The position numbers were made by a program, and so were the translations under genes. Below, piece after piece: positions 33,111 to 41,378 of a stretch of DNA of 64,000 bases (the first letter of the stretch is position 1; the number at the start of each line of letters is the position of its first letter). The stretch is from the NCBI GenBank assembly GCA_900540945.1, contig UQHQ01000002.1, forward strand, positions 61,565 through 125,564, in the 5' to 3' direction. This stretch comes from an uncultured Collinsella sp. GTDB taxonomy: Bacteria > Actinomycetota > Coriobacteriia > Coriobacteriales > Coriobacteriaceae. The notes below the pieces were generated by a model. It made no database searches. It worked only from the letters and a program-made list of their open reading frames with translations, and was not told the origin of the DNA.

Positions 33111-34391
33111 ATGGAATACAGGATTAAAGACAGCGCCAAAGGCTACGCCGAGCCGATTAAGAATAGGCCCGGTTCCTTCAGACTTTACTTCTCTCTCGGC
33201 AAAGACCCGAACACAGGCAAATACCTTAGAAGCCCCAAGCGCACATATCACTGTAAGAGCAAGAATCCCAAGAACTGGAAGTCCGAGTGCGACAAAGCGC
33301 TTGAGGCTTATAAGGACGAGCTGCTGGGCACTTCCCGCTCCTCTGATCTTCCGCTGACTGTATCTGGTTATGCAGAGGAGTTCCACAGGCTCCGCAAGGA
33401 CGAGATGAATTCCCCCCTTTCACACAATCGTGAAAACTACGACATCCGACATATCCGTGAGTTGTTTGGAGACATGCCACTCAAAGCGTTGCGCCCCGAC
33501 GATATACGGAGGGCATACGCGAACGCTCGCGATACTGGCCGTTTCTCAGAAAGCGAACTACACCGTATTCATGTAAAGCTTCGACAGATCATGGAGTGCG
33601 CAGTTGATGACGAGGTCATCGATCGCAATCCGTGTCGAAAAGTTAAGGCCCCGAAGATGGACCTTAAGCCACGTGAGACGCTGGAAATATCCCAGCTCCC
33701 CGACTTCTACAACCGCCTTCTTGCAGAACCGATGTCTCCGGCAACCGTGTGCACGATGCTTCTTTTCCACCTTGGACTTCGCAAAGGGGAGGCACTTGGC
33801 CTGTCGTGGAACGATTACAGCTCCAGCGATGACAAGATCCGCATCAGATGGCAATACACCAACGATAAACAACTTCGCCCTCCCAAGTCCGACATGAGCA
33901 ACCGTGACCTTGCCGTGAATCCATCTCTCAAGGAATACCTTGAGAGATGGAAAGCCTTGCAAGCATCCGAGCTTAATCAACTTGGCCTGAAACAGACTGG
34001 CGAGACCCCCATCGTCCATTCCATCGGACTTGAGAAGGTCATCGCCGGAAGACTGCCATACGTTACCCGCATGGATGGGCACAACTTCGGTCGGTGGTTT
34101 AGGAACTATTGCGTCGATAACGGCTACGGACAGTTCGAAACGGTGACCCACACCTTCGCCCGCGACGGAAAGACAATCCGACGCGGAAAAGACTATGTTG
34201 GCCTAACCCCGCATGGTCTTCGTCATACGGTAGCAACGGTTTTTGCAGCTGAAGGCACTGACGTAAAAACGATTCAGGCATGGCTCGGCCATGCCAGCGC
34301 AACCACGACCCTCAATATGTACGTGCGGGCAGTTGAAGAAAACAACCGCGCGGCGGCTGGGCTATTCGACTCCCTTGTCCGTAAATCCTAA
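33111..34391 (+). CDS. Tyrosine-family site-specific integrase
   Basis: Catalyses insertion and excision of the element at tRNA-Thr. The N-terminal arm-binding and core-binding regions (residues to about 180) precede the catalytic domain, with Arg in HLGLRKGEALGL (about 222), the H-x-x-R box PHGLRHTVAT (about 368-372), LGHASATTTL and nucleophile Tyr near 404 in NMYVRA. The 426-residue length is typical of ICE/phage integrases. I chose ATG 33111 because AGAGGG lies upstream and the longer frame runs into the inverted repeat. Its location next to an attachment site supports the call. Confidence 0.94.
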   Translation: MEYRIKDSAKGYAEPIKNRPGSFRLYFSLGKDPNTGKYLRSPKRTYHCKSKNPKNWKSECDKALEAYKDELLGTSRSSDLPLTVSGYAEEFHRLRKDEMNSPLSHNRENYDIRHIRELFGDMPLKALRPDDIRRAYANARDTGRFSESELHRIHVKLRQIMECAVDDEVIDRNPCRKVKAPKMDLKPRETLEISQLPDFYNRLLAEPMSPATVCTMLLFHLGLRKGEALGLSWNDYSSSDDKIRIRWQYTNDKQLRPPKSDMSNRDLAVNPSLKEYLERWKALQASELNQLGLKQTGETPIVHSIGLEKVIAGRLPYVTRMDGHNFGRWFRNYCVDNGYGQFETVTHTFARDGKTIRRGKDYVGLTPHGLRHTVATVFAAEGTDVKTIQAWLGHASATTTLNMYVRAVEENNRAAAGLFDSLVRKS

Positions 34392-34459
34392 ATCTGTAAC
34401 CTTATTTATGTTATTCGTAACCCATATTGTGTTATCATTTACTTGACGAAGGGAGATCC

Positions 34460-35215
34460 ATGCTTTTCAACTCACCTAAACGCATTAAACGCTCCGTTGA
34501 TATGAGTGAAGGGACAGATTATTTTGTAGACCATTATCGCGATCTACTCAGCAAACTCGGCACGACCGTTTCGCGTGGTGCTGTCATTGATTCCGTCCTG
34601 CCCTCCCTGCTTTCGCTTAATCCTAAACAGGCAGTCAAGCTTTCTCAGATAGTCGAACGCGAGGGCAAGTTAAGCCAGTCCCTCTATGAGTCTACGCCGG
34701 AGTCTGAAGAGCTCACCCGCAACGAACTCAGCAAAGAAGTCGAGACGTGGGCACAGCTTAAATCCATCCTCGATGTCCTCGCCGATGGCCTTACGCCCAT
34801 CCAACCCATGGTAAAAATCCCCATGGCTGGCGATATGTCCATTCTTATTCCCGATGATCCCCGCAACTGGATTGTCGCCAACCCCATGGACGCACCCTTT
34901 GCAGACAAGGCAACCATTGTGGAAGTGCGCAACGGCAAGATCTATGGAGTGCCACACTTCGTTGTTTTTCATTCCGGCGACGTCTCCGCCGAAGTGATCG
35001 ACGAAATCGTGACTCGCGCGTTCCCGAAGTTCGAAGCAATCCACAATAAACGCATCGACCCTCACTACGACGCTGAGGGCAATTTCCTCAATCTCGCCGA
35101 ATGGGACTCTTCTCCGGCGATTGGTCGCTTCCCCGCTATGCCTCATAACCCCGTTCTTGGCAATCCCTATGGGATTGAGATTATCGACGAGGGCGGGAAG
35201 GGGGCGAAGAATTAG
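34460..35215 (+). CDS. Hypothetical protein of the mobile element
   Basis: A 251-residue soluble protein with no family I recognise. The N-terminal part is helical (YFVDHYRDLLSKLGTTVSRG, VIDSVLPSLLSLNPKQAVKL). The C-terminal half holds PDDPRNWIVANPMDAPF and HFVVFHSGDVSAEVIDEIVTRAF. ATG 34460 has GGGAG five bases upstream. It lies between the integrase and an excisionase-like gene, where elements often keep regulators or replication initiators, but no such motif is visible. Confidence 0.65.
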   Translation: MLFNSPKRIKRSVDMSEGTDYFVDHYRDLLSKLGTTVSRGAVIDSVLPSLLSLNPKQAVKLSQIVEREGKLSQSLYESTPESEELTRNELSKEVETWAQLKSILDVLADGLTPIQPMVKIPMAGDMSILIPDDPRNWIVANPMDAPFADKATIVEVRNGKIYGVPHFVVFHSGDVSAEVIDEIVTRAFPKFEAIHNKRIDPHYDAEGNFLNLAEWDSSPAIGRFPAMPHNPVLGNPYGIEIIDEGGKGAKN

Positions 35216-35299
35216 CCCTCTGTAGCATCGGCGCCCGCCCTCCCTCTCGAATCTTGGCGGATGACGAGGGAGGACGAGCTAACCATTAAGGATAGTAGC

Positions 35300-35614
35300 A
35301 TGACTACACCACCTGACGGCATGGCCCTCGCCATAGCCGCGCCCCCTTCTGACCTTCCAACGACGGTCATCCCTCACTCGCAAAGCAACGACACTGCGAT
35401 CACCGGAACAATCGTCCCAGTCATTCTCGGACGTGAGCGCCTTCTCGGCGTGCCCGAGATATGCGAGATCACCGGTTTCAGCAACGTGACCGCTGCGCGT
35501 CTCATCAAGGAGAGCGGATGTGGAATCAAAGTCCACAGCCGCCTGTTCGTACTTGAGTCCAGCTTCTTCAATTACCTGCATCGCTTGGAGGTGACCGAGC
35601 CGTGCAGCCTGTAG
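35300..35614 (+). CDS. Excisionase/MerR-like helix-turn-helix protein
   Basis: A 104-residue protein whose C-terminal half, LLGVPEICEITGFSNVTAARLIKESG, is a MerR/excisionase-type winged helix. VHSRLFVLESSFFNYLHRL completes the wing. The N-terminal 45 residues are Pro/Thr-rich. I chose ATG 35300 with AAGGA upstream; ATG 35261 in frame is possible. The 3' end overlaps the DnaB-like gene by 13 bases. A role as recombination directionality factor is inferred from size and position. Confidence 0.7.
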   Translation: MTTPPDGMALAIAAPPSDLPTTVIPHSQSNDTAITGTIVPVILGRERLLGVPEICEITGFSNVTAARLIKESGCGIKVHSRLFVLESSFFNYLHRLEVTEPCSL

Positions 35615-36518
35615 TCTCCCCCATCTTCGAAGCCGAAGTGCTCAATGAGCACGTAAACGCCATCGCTGGGGACAAACCCATCGCCGCCTTCGACCTCAAG
35701 GCGCTCAACAACATTCTTGGTGGCGTATTTCCCGGCCAAAACTACGCCATCTGCACCCGCCCGAGCGTCGGCAAGACTACCCTCGCGCTTCAGGAAGCAG
35801 ACAAGCTTGCGAGGGACGGCCATACGGTCATCTTCGTCTCTGCCGAACTACCCCAACATAAGCTGCTTGCCAAGAGCCTCACGCGTCTCAGCGAGGGCGA
35901 GCTGACCCTCTCCACAGTTGCCGATGCGGCGAGCCCCGAGCACCAGAAGCACAATCACTTCAAAAACGCGCTTGAGAAGTACCGCGAGGAAATCGCGCCC
36001 AATCTCTGCATAACGGGCCCGCTAACCGTTACCGACCTTGGCTGTCTTGCTGGTAGCTGCATTCGCGAGCGCGGTCAGGTTCCCATCCTTTTCATCGACT
36101 ATCTCCAACTCCTCGCATGCGGCTCGGCGGCCGGCCCGGGCGCTGGGGGGAGCCCAAGCTTAAGGCCGAGCCGTTCATGGACGAACGCCTCGCCATCGCA
36201 TCCTGCGTGAAGGGCCTTCGCGACATATCGAACTGCTACGGCTGTCCCATCATCGCTCTGAGCTCGATTACGCGCACCGCCTACAGCACGAAGAAGCCCG
36301 ACTTGAGCATGTTCGGCGGTTCTTCCGCAATCGAATACGGCTTCGACGCCGCTCTCTACCTAACCGAAGATGACGAAAAGACCGAGTTCCCATTTGACTT
36401 CCCCGGTGACAAAGAGAAGCGCCTTAAGCTTGTTGCCCTAAAGAACCGCTACGGAATCTTGCGTACCACCAAGCTCGAATTCGACGGCGCATTCGCGACC
36501 TTCCGCGATAGGAATTAG
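35602..36518 (+). pseudogene. DnaB/RepA-like helicase ATPase, interrupted by a frameshift
   Basis: Residues 1-175 hold the RecA-fold ATPase: Walker A CTRPSVGKTTLALQEAD, then VIFVSAELPQHKLLAKSL, and Walker B ILFIDYLQLLA. At the G6 run 36145-36150 the frame changes. The continuing part begins EPKLKAEPFMDERLAIAS and goes on with ITRTAYSTKKPDLSMFGGS to the stop at 36518. One extra G (seven in all) or two fewer would restore a single protein of about 305 residues, close to replicative-helicase C-terminal domains used by mobile elements. The shift could be a sequencing error, true decay or slippage. Confidence 0.75.
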
Positions 36519-36521
36519 GCG

Positions 36522-36878
36522 ATGCGCGGCAAGCCGCGCGACCAGCACATCAACGTCAGGGTGACCCCCGAGGAGCGCGCCGCCATCGTGGCGCGCTCCA
36601 CCTCCTTCGGGATGCCCCCGTCGACGTTCATGCGCGAGGCCGCGCTCCACTGCGACGAGAAGCCGGTGAAGATCGCCGATGCCGATGAGCTGTCGGCGAT
36701 CAGGGCGTCGCTCAAGAAAGAAGGCGGGCTGCTCAACCAGCTAGTGCGAGCGGCGCATATCCACGGTATCGACGAGACCCTGTTGCCGGGCCTACGAGTG
36801 GCAATATCGAACGTCTCTGCATCCGCATCCAAGATCTCGAAGCTGCTCTCCGAGGCGGCAGACGGAGGCCATAAATGA
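36522..36878 (+). CDS. MobC-like relaxosome accessory protein
   Basis: A 118-residue ribbon-helix-helix type protein. INVRVTPEERAAIVARSTSFGMPPSTFMREAAL is typical of MobC proteins, and LLNQLVRAAHIHGID matches the second conserved motif (N-Q-hydrophobic-A). It helps the relaxase melt and nick oriT. It starts three bases after the ATPase frame and its TGA overlaps the ATG of the VirD4-like gene (ATGA), so the mobilisation genes are coupled. Confidence 0.85.
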   Translation: MRGKPRDQHINVRVTPEERAAIVARSTSFGMPPSTFMREAALHCDEKPVKIADADELSAIRASLKKEGGLLNQLVRAAHIHGIDETLLPGLRVAISNVSASASKISKLLSEAADGGHK

Positions 36879-38752
36879 ACGTATTGGTACCGTCCGCGCT
36901 ATCGACGCTGGCACTCGCCGTCTTCTGCTGCCCGGCGATCGCCCCGCTCGCCCAAAGCCTGCTGGACGGGCACGGCGTCGCCGCCATACCGGAATTCGAC
37001 ATATCACTCATCCCGCAATGGTGGCTGTCCGGCAGCTTCCTCTCCTGCCCCATCGGCACCCCAGCCGTCTTGCTCGCCCTTTTCCTCGCCTCCCTATTGT
37101 TCTTCAGCAGCGAAGCGGCGAAGGACCGCGCCGAGGACGGCGGGGTCCTCGGCGCGGCGCGGCTCAAGTCGGGAGGCGAAGCGATGAGGGGGTCCTCGAC
37201 GTGGGACGGCAAGGCCTCCCCGAAGGAGCGCGGCCTCGTCTACGGCTTCCTGCGCGGGAAATACCTTTTCGAGCCGGGAGCCTTCTCCCTTATCGTGGGC
37301 TCCACGGGGTCGGGCAAGAGCCGTGGCATTCTCATCCCCTCCCTCGACCTGCTGACCTTCGGCGATGGCGGCAACGGATCGGAACCGCACTCCGTTGCGG
37401 TCAGCGACCCGAAAAATGAGATGCTGGAGCTGTGCGGCGAGGAGCTTGAGAATCGCGGCTACAATGTCCTCCTCCTCGACACGCAGAGCCCCATGAAGGG
37501 CAACCGCTACAACCCCCTGACGGCCCTCGTCCGCTTCATCGACGCCGGGCTCACGCAAGAGGCGGAGCAGGCGGCCGACTCCATGGCGGCGGTCATCGTG
37601 CCGGACGACAGGGGCCCCGGGAGCTCACACTGGGTCGAATCGGCGCGATCGCTGCTCTCCGCCCTCATCCTCCTCACCGCGCTTCACGGCTCCTGCCCGG
37701 CCGAGGCGAAGAACCTAGCGACGGTGAATGAGATCCTGTGCCGCGGGACCGAGGGCGCGGGCGCAGACCCCGCCAGCGGGCTCAAGGCGCTGTTCAGGGA
37801 GCTACCCGCCGGACACCCCGCCAAGGCCCGAGCCTCCCAGTTCCTGTCAAGCGGCGGGAACGAGATGCGCAGCATCCTCTCCACGCTCAAGGTGCGCATG
37901 CGCATCTTCTCGTCCGCCCCCATCGCGTGGATGGTCTCCGGCGATGAGATCGACCCCGAGCGCGTCCTCACGGAGAAGACGGCCCTCTTCCTCCATGTGC
38001 TCGACGACGACAACCCCTACAACGCCATCCTGACCATCCTGCTGGACTCGCTGTGGGCGACCGCGCGAATCCTAGCGGAGGCGAACGGCGGCACGCTCGG
38101 GAGGCCCTTCACCGTCATTGGCGATGAGTGGGGGAATCTCCCCACCGTCAAGAGCCTGCCGTCCGTCCTGAGCCTCGGGCGCTCGTATGGCTATTTCTGC
38201 CATACCGCCGTCCAAAATATTGCGCAATGGAACCGATACGGCGAGCGCGACGGCCGACCGAAGATCCTGGCGAACTGCGCGGTCAAGATCGCCCTCAAGC
38301 TCGGCGAGGCGGAAGACCGCCGGTACTTCACCGAGCTGGTGGGCAAGACCACGAAGCACACGAAGGGTACCAGCGCCAACAGGGGCGCGAACGGCACCAG
38401 CGGCGGAACGAGCTTCAATGAGCACGCGGACGACGTGATCCATCCTTGGGAATGGACCACGAGGTCGCCAGACAAGGACGGCGCGATCGTGGTCAAGCAA
38501 GCGATGAACGGCCTCCCCACCTCCCATTCGGGGGCATTCGAGATCCCTCTCGTCGACTGCACGGAGACGCCGACGAAGGCGCACTTCAACTTGGGAACGC
38601 GCGAGCATGAACGGGCGGGACGTCAAGAATGCCAACGCCGGCTGTCTGAGCGCGCAGAAGCCCACAAGGGCGACCCCATCCCCATCTGGTGCCCGGAGTT
38701 CCCCGAGACAGACGGCACCGATTTCAACGAGGATGAATGGGGCGCGATGTAG
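36875..38752 (+). CDS. VirD4/TraG-type coupling ATPase
   Basis: Links the relaxosome to a type IV secretion channel, here probably supplied by another element. Two N-terminal hydrophobic segments (residues about 5-30 and 58-78) anchor it. Walker A GSTGSGKSRGILIPS is near residue 144 and Walker B FTVIGDEWGNLPT near 413. The following AVQNIAQW and CAVKIALKLGEAED motifs are typical of TraG/VirD4. The 625-residue length is standard. Confidence 0.9.
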   Translation: MNVLVPSALSTLALAVFCCPAIAPLAQSLLDGHGVAAIPEFDISLIPQWWLSGSFLSCPIGTPAVLLALFLASLLFFSSEAAKDRAEDGGVLGAARLKSGGEAMRGSSTWDGKASPKERGLVYGFLRGKYLFEPGAFSLIVGSTGSGKSRGILIPSLDLLTFGDGGNGSEPHSVAVSDPKNEMLELCGEELENRGYNVLLLDTQSPMKGNRYNPLTALVRFIDAGLTQEAEQAADSMAAVIVPDDRGPGSSHWVESARSLLSALILLTALHGSCPAEAKNLATVNEILCRGTEGAGADPASGLKALFRELPAGHPAKARASQFLSSGGNEMRSILSTLKVRMRIFSSAPIAWMVSGDEIDPERVLTEKTALFLHVLDDDNPYNAILTILLDSLWATARILAEANGGTLGRPFTVIGDEWGNLPTVKSLPSVLSLGRSYGYFCHTAVQNIAQWNRYGERDGRPKILANCAVKIALKLGEAEDRRYFTELVGKTTKHTKGTSANRGANGTSGGTSFNEHADDVIHPWEWTTRSPDKDGAIVVKQAMNGLPTSHSGAFEIPLVDCTETPTKAHFNLGTREHERAGRQECQRRLSERAEAHKGDPIPIWCPEFPETDGTDFNEDEWGAM

Positions 38753-38767
38753 CGCCGGGAAGGAGCA

Positions 38768-39703
38768 ATGATGACCGCGATCAAACAGGTCAGCGTCCAC
38801 AGCGCTCGCCACCTGAAAAACGTCGAGTCCTACCTCGACTGGCACCGCGATAAGGCGCTCGCGCACGACACATTCAACATCATCGACGAGGACAGGGCCT
38901 TCATCGAGATGGATGAGACGAGGAGGAGCGCGGGTCACGACGTCCCTGGGAAATCCAACAGCCGCTGGACCCCGATCGAGCATCAAGTCGTGGCATTTAA
39001 TGCGGACGAATGCAGTTGCAACGGTGGAAAGATGACCCCGGAGCTCTGCATGGAATACGCCCGCGAGTACGTTCGCACGAGGTACGAGGATTACGAAAGC
39101 GTGCTCGTGCTTCACCTCGAACACTGCGCGAGCGACAACACGGACCGCTATTGCTGTCATATCGCCATTAATCGCTCGAACATCCAGTCGGGATTGCGTC
39201 TCGACGAAGGGCCTGCCCGCCAAGCGGCCAGGGCGCGCGTGGCGACCATCCGCGCCCTCGACGAGAAGTACGGCCTGAAACAGCTCGAACGCGGTAAGGC
39301 GAACTCGCGCGTGCACGGCAGGCAACCCGGCTCCGCCGAGCGCGACATGGCCCGCAAGGGGCAGGCCGAGCGCTCCGAGAACGAGCGCGTGAGGCGGACG
39401 GTCGCCAAGCGCATCGAGGAGGTGGGGCGCATTCCCGACTGCCCCGACCGCATGGCCGAGCTGTCGCGCCGCCTCGCGCGGGACGGCATCAGGCTCAAGC
39501 GCTCCAAGGGCGGCGACCTCCAGTACCGCTTCCACTCGAAGTCTCTGGGAGGCGAGCGCAAGGTGAACGGGGCTAGGCTGGGCTACGTCACACACCGCAG
39601 GACGGGGCGCACAATCCGGTTCACCTATCGCGGAGTGGTGCGCGCGATAAAGCTGTGCATGCAGCTGTACCGGACCATGGACTACGTGACGCGAGACATG
39701 TGA
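38768..39703 (+). CDS. Relaxase / mobilization nuclease
   Basis: Nicks oriT and leads the strand into the recipient. The N-terminal 150 residues follow the relaxase pattern: Tyr candidates in VESYLDWH, the stretch MTPELCMEYAREYVRTRYEDYESVLVLH, and the histidine/Asn motif YCCHIAINR. This matches the PF03432-type class, although the motif is less complete than the usual H-x-H-x-x-x-N. The C-terminal half is Arg-rich and helical. At 311 residues it is compact. ATG 38768 and 38771 are both possible. It follows VirD4 by 15 bases. Confidence 0.78.
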   Translation: MMTAIKQVSVHSARHLKNVESYLDWHRDKALAHDTFNIIDEDRAFIEMDETRRSAGHDVPGKSNSRWTPIEHQVVAFNADECSCNGGKMTPELCMEYAREYVRTRYEDYESVLVLHLEHCASDNTDRYCCHIAINRSNIQSGLRLDEGPARQAARARVATIRALDEKYGLKQLERGKANSRVHGRQPGSAERDMARKGQAERSENERVRRTVAKRIEEVGRIPDCPDRMAELSRRLARDGIRLKRSKGGDLQYRFHSKSLGGERKVNGARLGYVTHRRTGRTIRFTYRGVVRAIKLCMQLYRTMDYVTRDM

Positions 39704-40195
39704 TAGAGGGGTTTCCGCAACAGGCGGAAACCCCGAGAGGCCTCGATCGCCTACGTGCGGTCGGGGCCTCCTTCGTGATGGGAGCGAGCCGTAGCGAGCG
39801 GCCCATCACCCGGCGGGAGCGAGCCGTAGCGAGCGGTTCGCCGCCCCGCCCGAGAGGGCGGCAAGATGATTCTGTGCAACGGAATCCGTATCTTGCCAGC
39901 CCATCGGGATGGTGAGCGGAGGGCTTCCGAAGGCGACCCTGAGGGAGCGTTCGAAATCCCGGAGCGAGAGCCGACGGCGCGCGACGCGGCGGAATGATCG
40001 TGGCCATGAGCAAGCGATCGAATGCAGCCGCTCGCGGGCCGTCGGCGGCGTGAGCGGAGCGAGGTCGGAAGGCGACCCTGAGGGAGCGTTTCGACCGCGC
40101 GCAGCGAGAGCGAGGCCCGCACTGCGGGCCGAGCGGGCGGAGGGCCCCTTGCGGGCCCGGAGTACCGCGCCAGGAGGCGCGGTGCTCCGTGGCCG
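39704..40195. other. GC-rich non-coding region with short direct repeats
   Basis: It opens with a hairpin at 39708-39734 (GGGGTTTCCG/CGGAAACCCC). GGGAGCGAGCCGTAGCGAGC occurs at 39780-39799 and again at 39815-39834. GGCGACCCTGAGGGAGCGTT occurs near 39932 and again near 40071. Frames in it look like shadows. Its position next to the mobilisation genes suggests a regulatory or transfer-related role, unproven. Confidence 0.6.
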
Positions 40196-40426
40196 TTACA
40201 GCCGGATCCACCCATCGGTGCCCATCGGGTCCAGGACCGTGCCCTCTTCCGAGTCGCGCACGAAGCCCTGGAGGTCGAACTCGAGCACGACGTCGAGCAT
40301 CCCCAGCGCCTCGCCGAGGTCGTCGCTCGAGCAGCACGTCGGCCCGGCTCCAATCGTCCCCGCGCACGGGCGGAGCAGCCCGCGCTCGTAGACGACGTAT
40401 CCCCCGCGCCTCTTTCCCTCGCGCAT
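40196..40426 (-). CDS. Small protein of the mobile element
   Basis: A 76-residue protein with the strong RBS GGAGGAGGAA directly before ATG 40426. It reads as a compact soluble protein (YVVYERGLLRPCAGTIGAG, then LDVVLEFDLQGFVRDSEEG). No family recognised. It is co-directional with the DUF2958 gene 57 bases upstream, so the two probably form one small operon. Confidence 0.6.
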   Translation of the reverse strand: MREGKRRGGYVVYERGLLRPCAGTIGAGPTCCSSDDLGEALGMLDVVLEFDLQGFVRDSEEGTVLDPMGTDGWIRL

Positions 40427-40483
40427 TTCCTCCTCCTTTCCGCCGGTATGGGGCGGGGCCGTATCGGCCCCGTCATCCCGTCT

Positions 40484-40783
40484 CTAACGCCTAACCCTGC
40501 TCACGGGCGCGGGCTCGAACAGCACGTCGCGCTCGACCGCGTTGAAGCCGCGCGAGCGGTTCACCGCCTCCATCTCACGGATGGAGAAGTAGCCCCACTC
40601 GTCAGCGAAACCCTCGACGAGGCCGAACGCCTCGCCCGTCGCGGGATCGTACTCGGTCACGTACCACGTCCACCCGCTCACGCAGCTGAACATCTTCACG
40701 CGTGCGATGGGGTCCCCCTCGTCCTCGGTCGCGTACAGCGGCGGCACCGTCGCCGCCACCCTCTTCGGCATGAGCTCCTGCAT
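40484..40783 (-). CDS. DUF2958 family protein
   Basis: A 99-residue protein matching DUF2958: VPPLYATEDEGDPIARVKMF, SGWTWYVTEYDPATGEAFGL, WGYFSIREME and AVERDVLFEP appear in family order. DUF2958 proteins are common on conjugative elements and have no known function. I chose ATG 40783 because GGAAGGGAGA lies upstream; the longer frame runs through the inverted repeat at 40860-40937 and is not coding. Confidence 0.82.
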   Translation of the reverse strand: MQELMPKRVAATVPPLYATEDEGDPIARVKMFSCVSGWTWYVTEYDPATGEAFGLVEGFADEWGYFSIREMEAVNRSRGFNAVERDVLFEPAPVSRVRR

Positions 40784-40859
40784 ATCGGTCTCCCTTCCGG
40801 CCATGTCGGCCAATCCTCTCCGCCTCGCAGGCAGAAGCCACGAGCTGGAGCCCGCACGG

Positions 40860-40937
40860 GTCAAGGGAGCTGCACGGCAACCTCCACCAACCGAAGCGAA
40901 GCGCAGGTTTGTGCGGGGTTCCGTGCGGCCCCTTGAC
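40860..40937. repeat. Imperfect inverted repeat, candidate oriT
   Basis: GTCAAGGGAGCTGCACGG at 40860-40877 pairs with CCGTGCGGCCCCTTGAC at 40921-40937, with a 43-base loop. It lies in the divergent gap between the DUF2958 gene and the next small gene, 1.2 kb after the relaxase. Confidence 0.4.
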
Positions 40938-41045
40938 GCGCGCGGGCGGAGGCTCCACCGGGTGCGGCCTCTGACACGGCCTCCCCTTCGGGCACACATG
41001 CCTCAGCCGCGTCCGGACGAAGGCCTACAATCACCCCGAAGGGAA

Positions 41046-41378
41046 GTGATTGGGTTGTTCAAGGGAAGGGAGCTTTCAGGCACGTGCGGGATACCGCGCG
41101 AATGCGACCGCGTCTACGTGGGGGTCGAGTGTCCGCCGAAGGGCCTCAACGACGATGTCGATGTGCCCAAAAGGCTCATATGGCCAGACGGAAGGAGCTG
41201 GCCCATTAAGTCAACCGCCCGTCACGTGACGCACGGGCGGTCGGTGTTCGGCAACCTCGTGGAGAGGTTCGACGTGTTCATGGGCCACACGGGCGAGCTC
41301 AAGACGATATGGCGTCAGGACGGGCGCTGGTTCGTCGGGAAACCCAGCGGAGTAATCGCGCGCCCGAAGAGGCGCTAA
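41046..41378 (+). CDS. Small hypothetical protein
   Basis: About 110 residues, with the core LFKGRELSGTCGIPRECDRV, VPKRLIWPDGRSWPI and WRQDGRWFVGKP. GTG 41046 follows GAAGGGAA but TTG 41055 is also possible. Its end overlaps the convergent DUF262 gene by four bases. No family recognised; WPDGR-type strands suggest a small beta-barrel. Confidence 0.5.
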   Translation: MIGLFKGRELSGTCGIPRECDRVYVGVECPPKGLNDDVDVPKRLIWPDGRSWPIKSTARHVTHGRSVFGNLVERFDVFMGHTGELKTIWRQDGRWFVGKPSGVIARPKRR

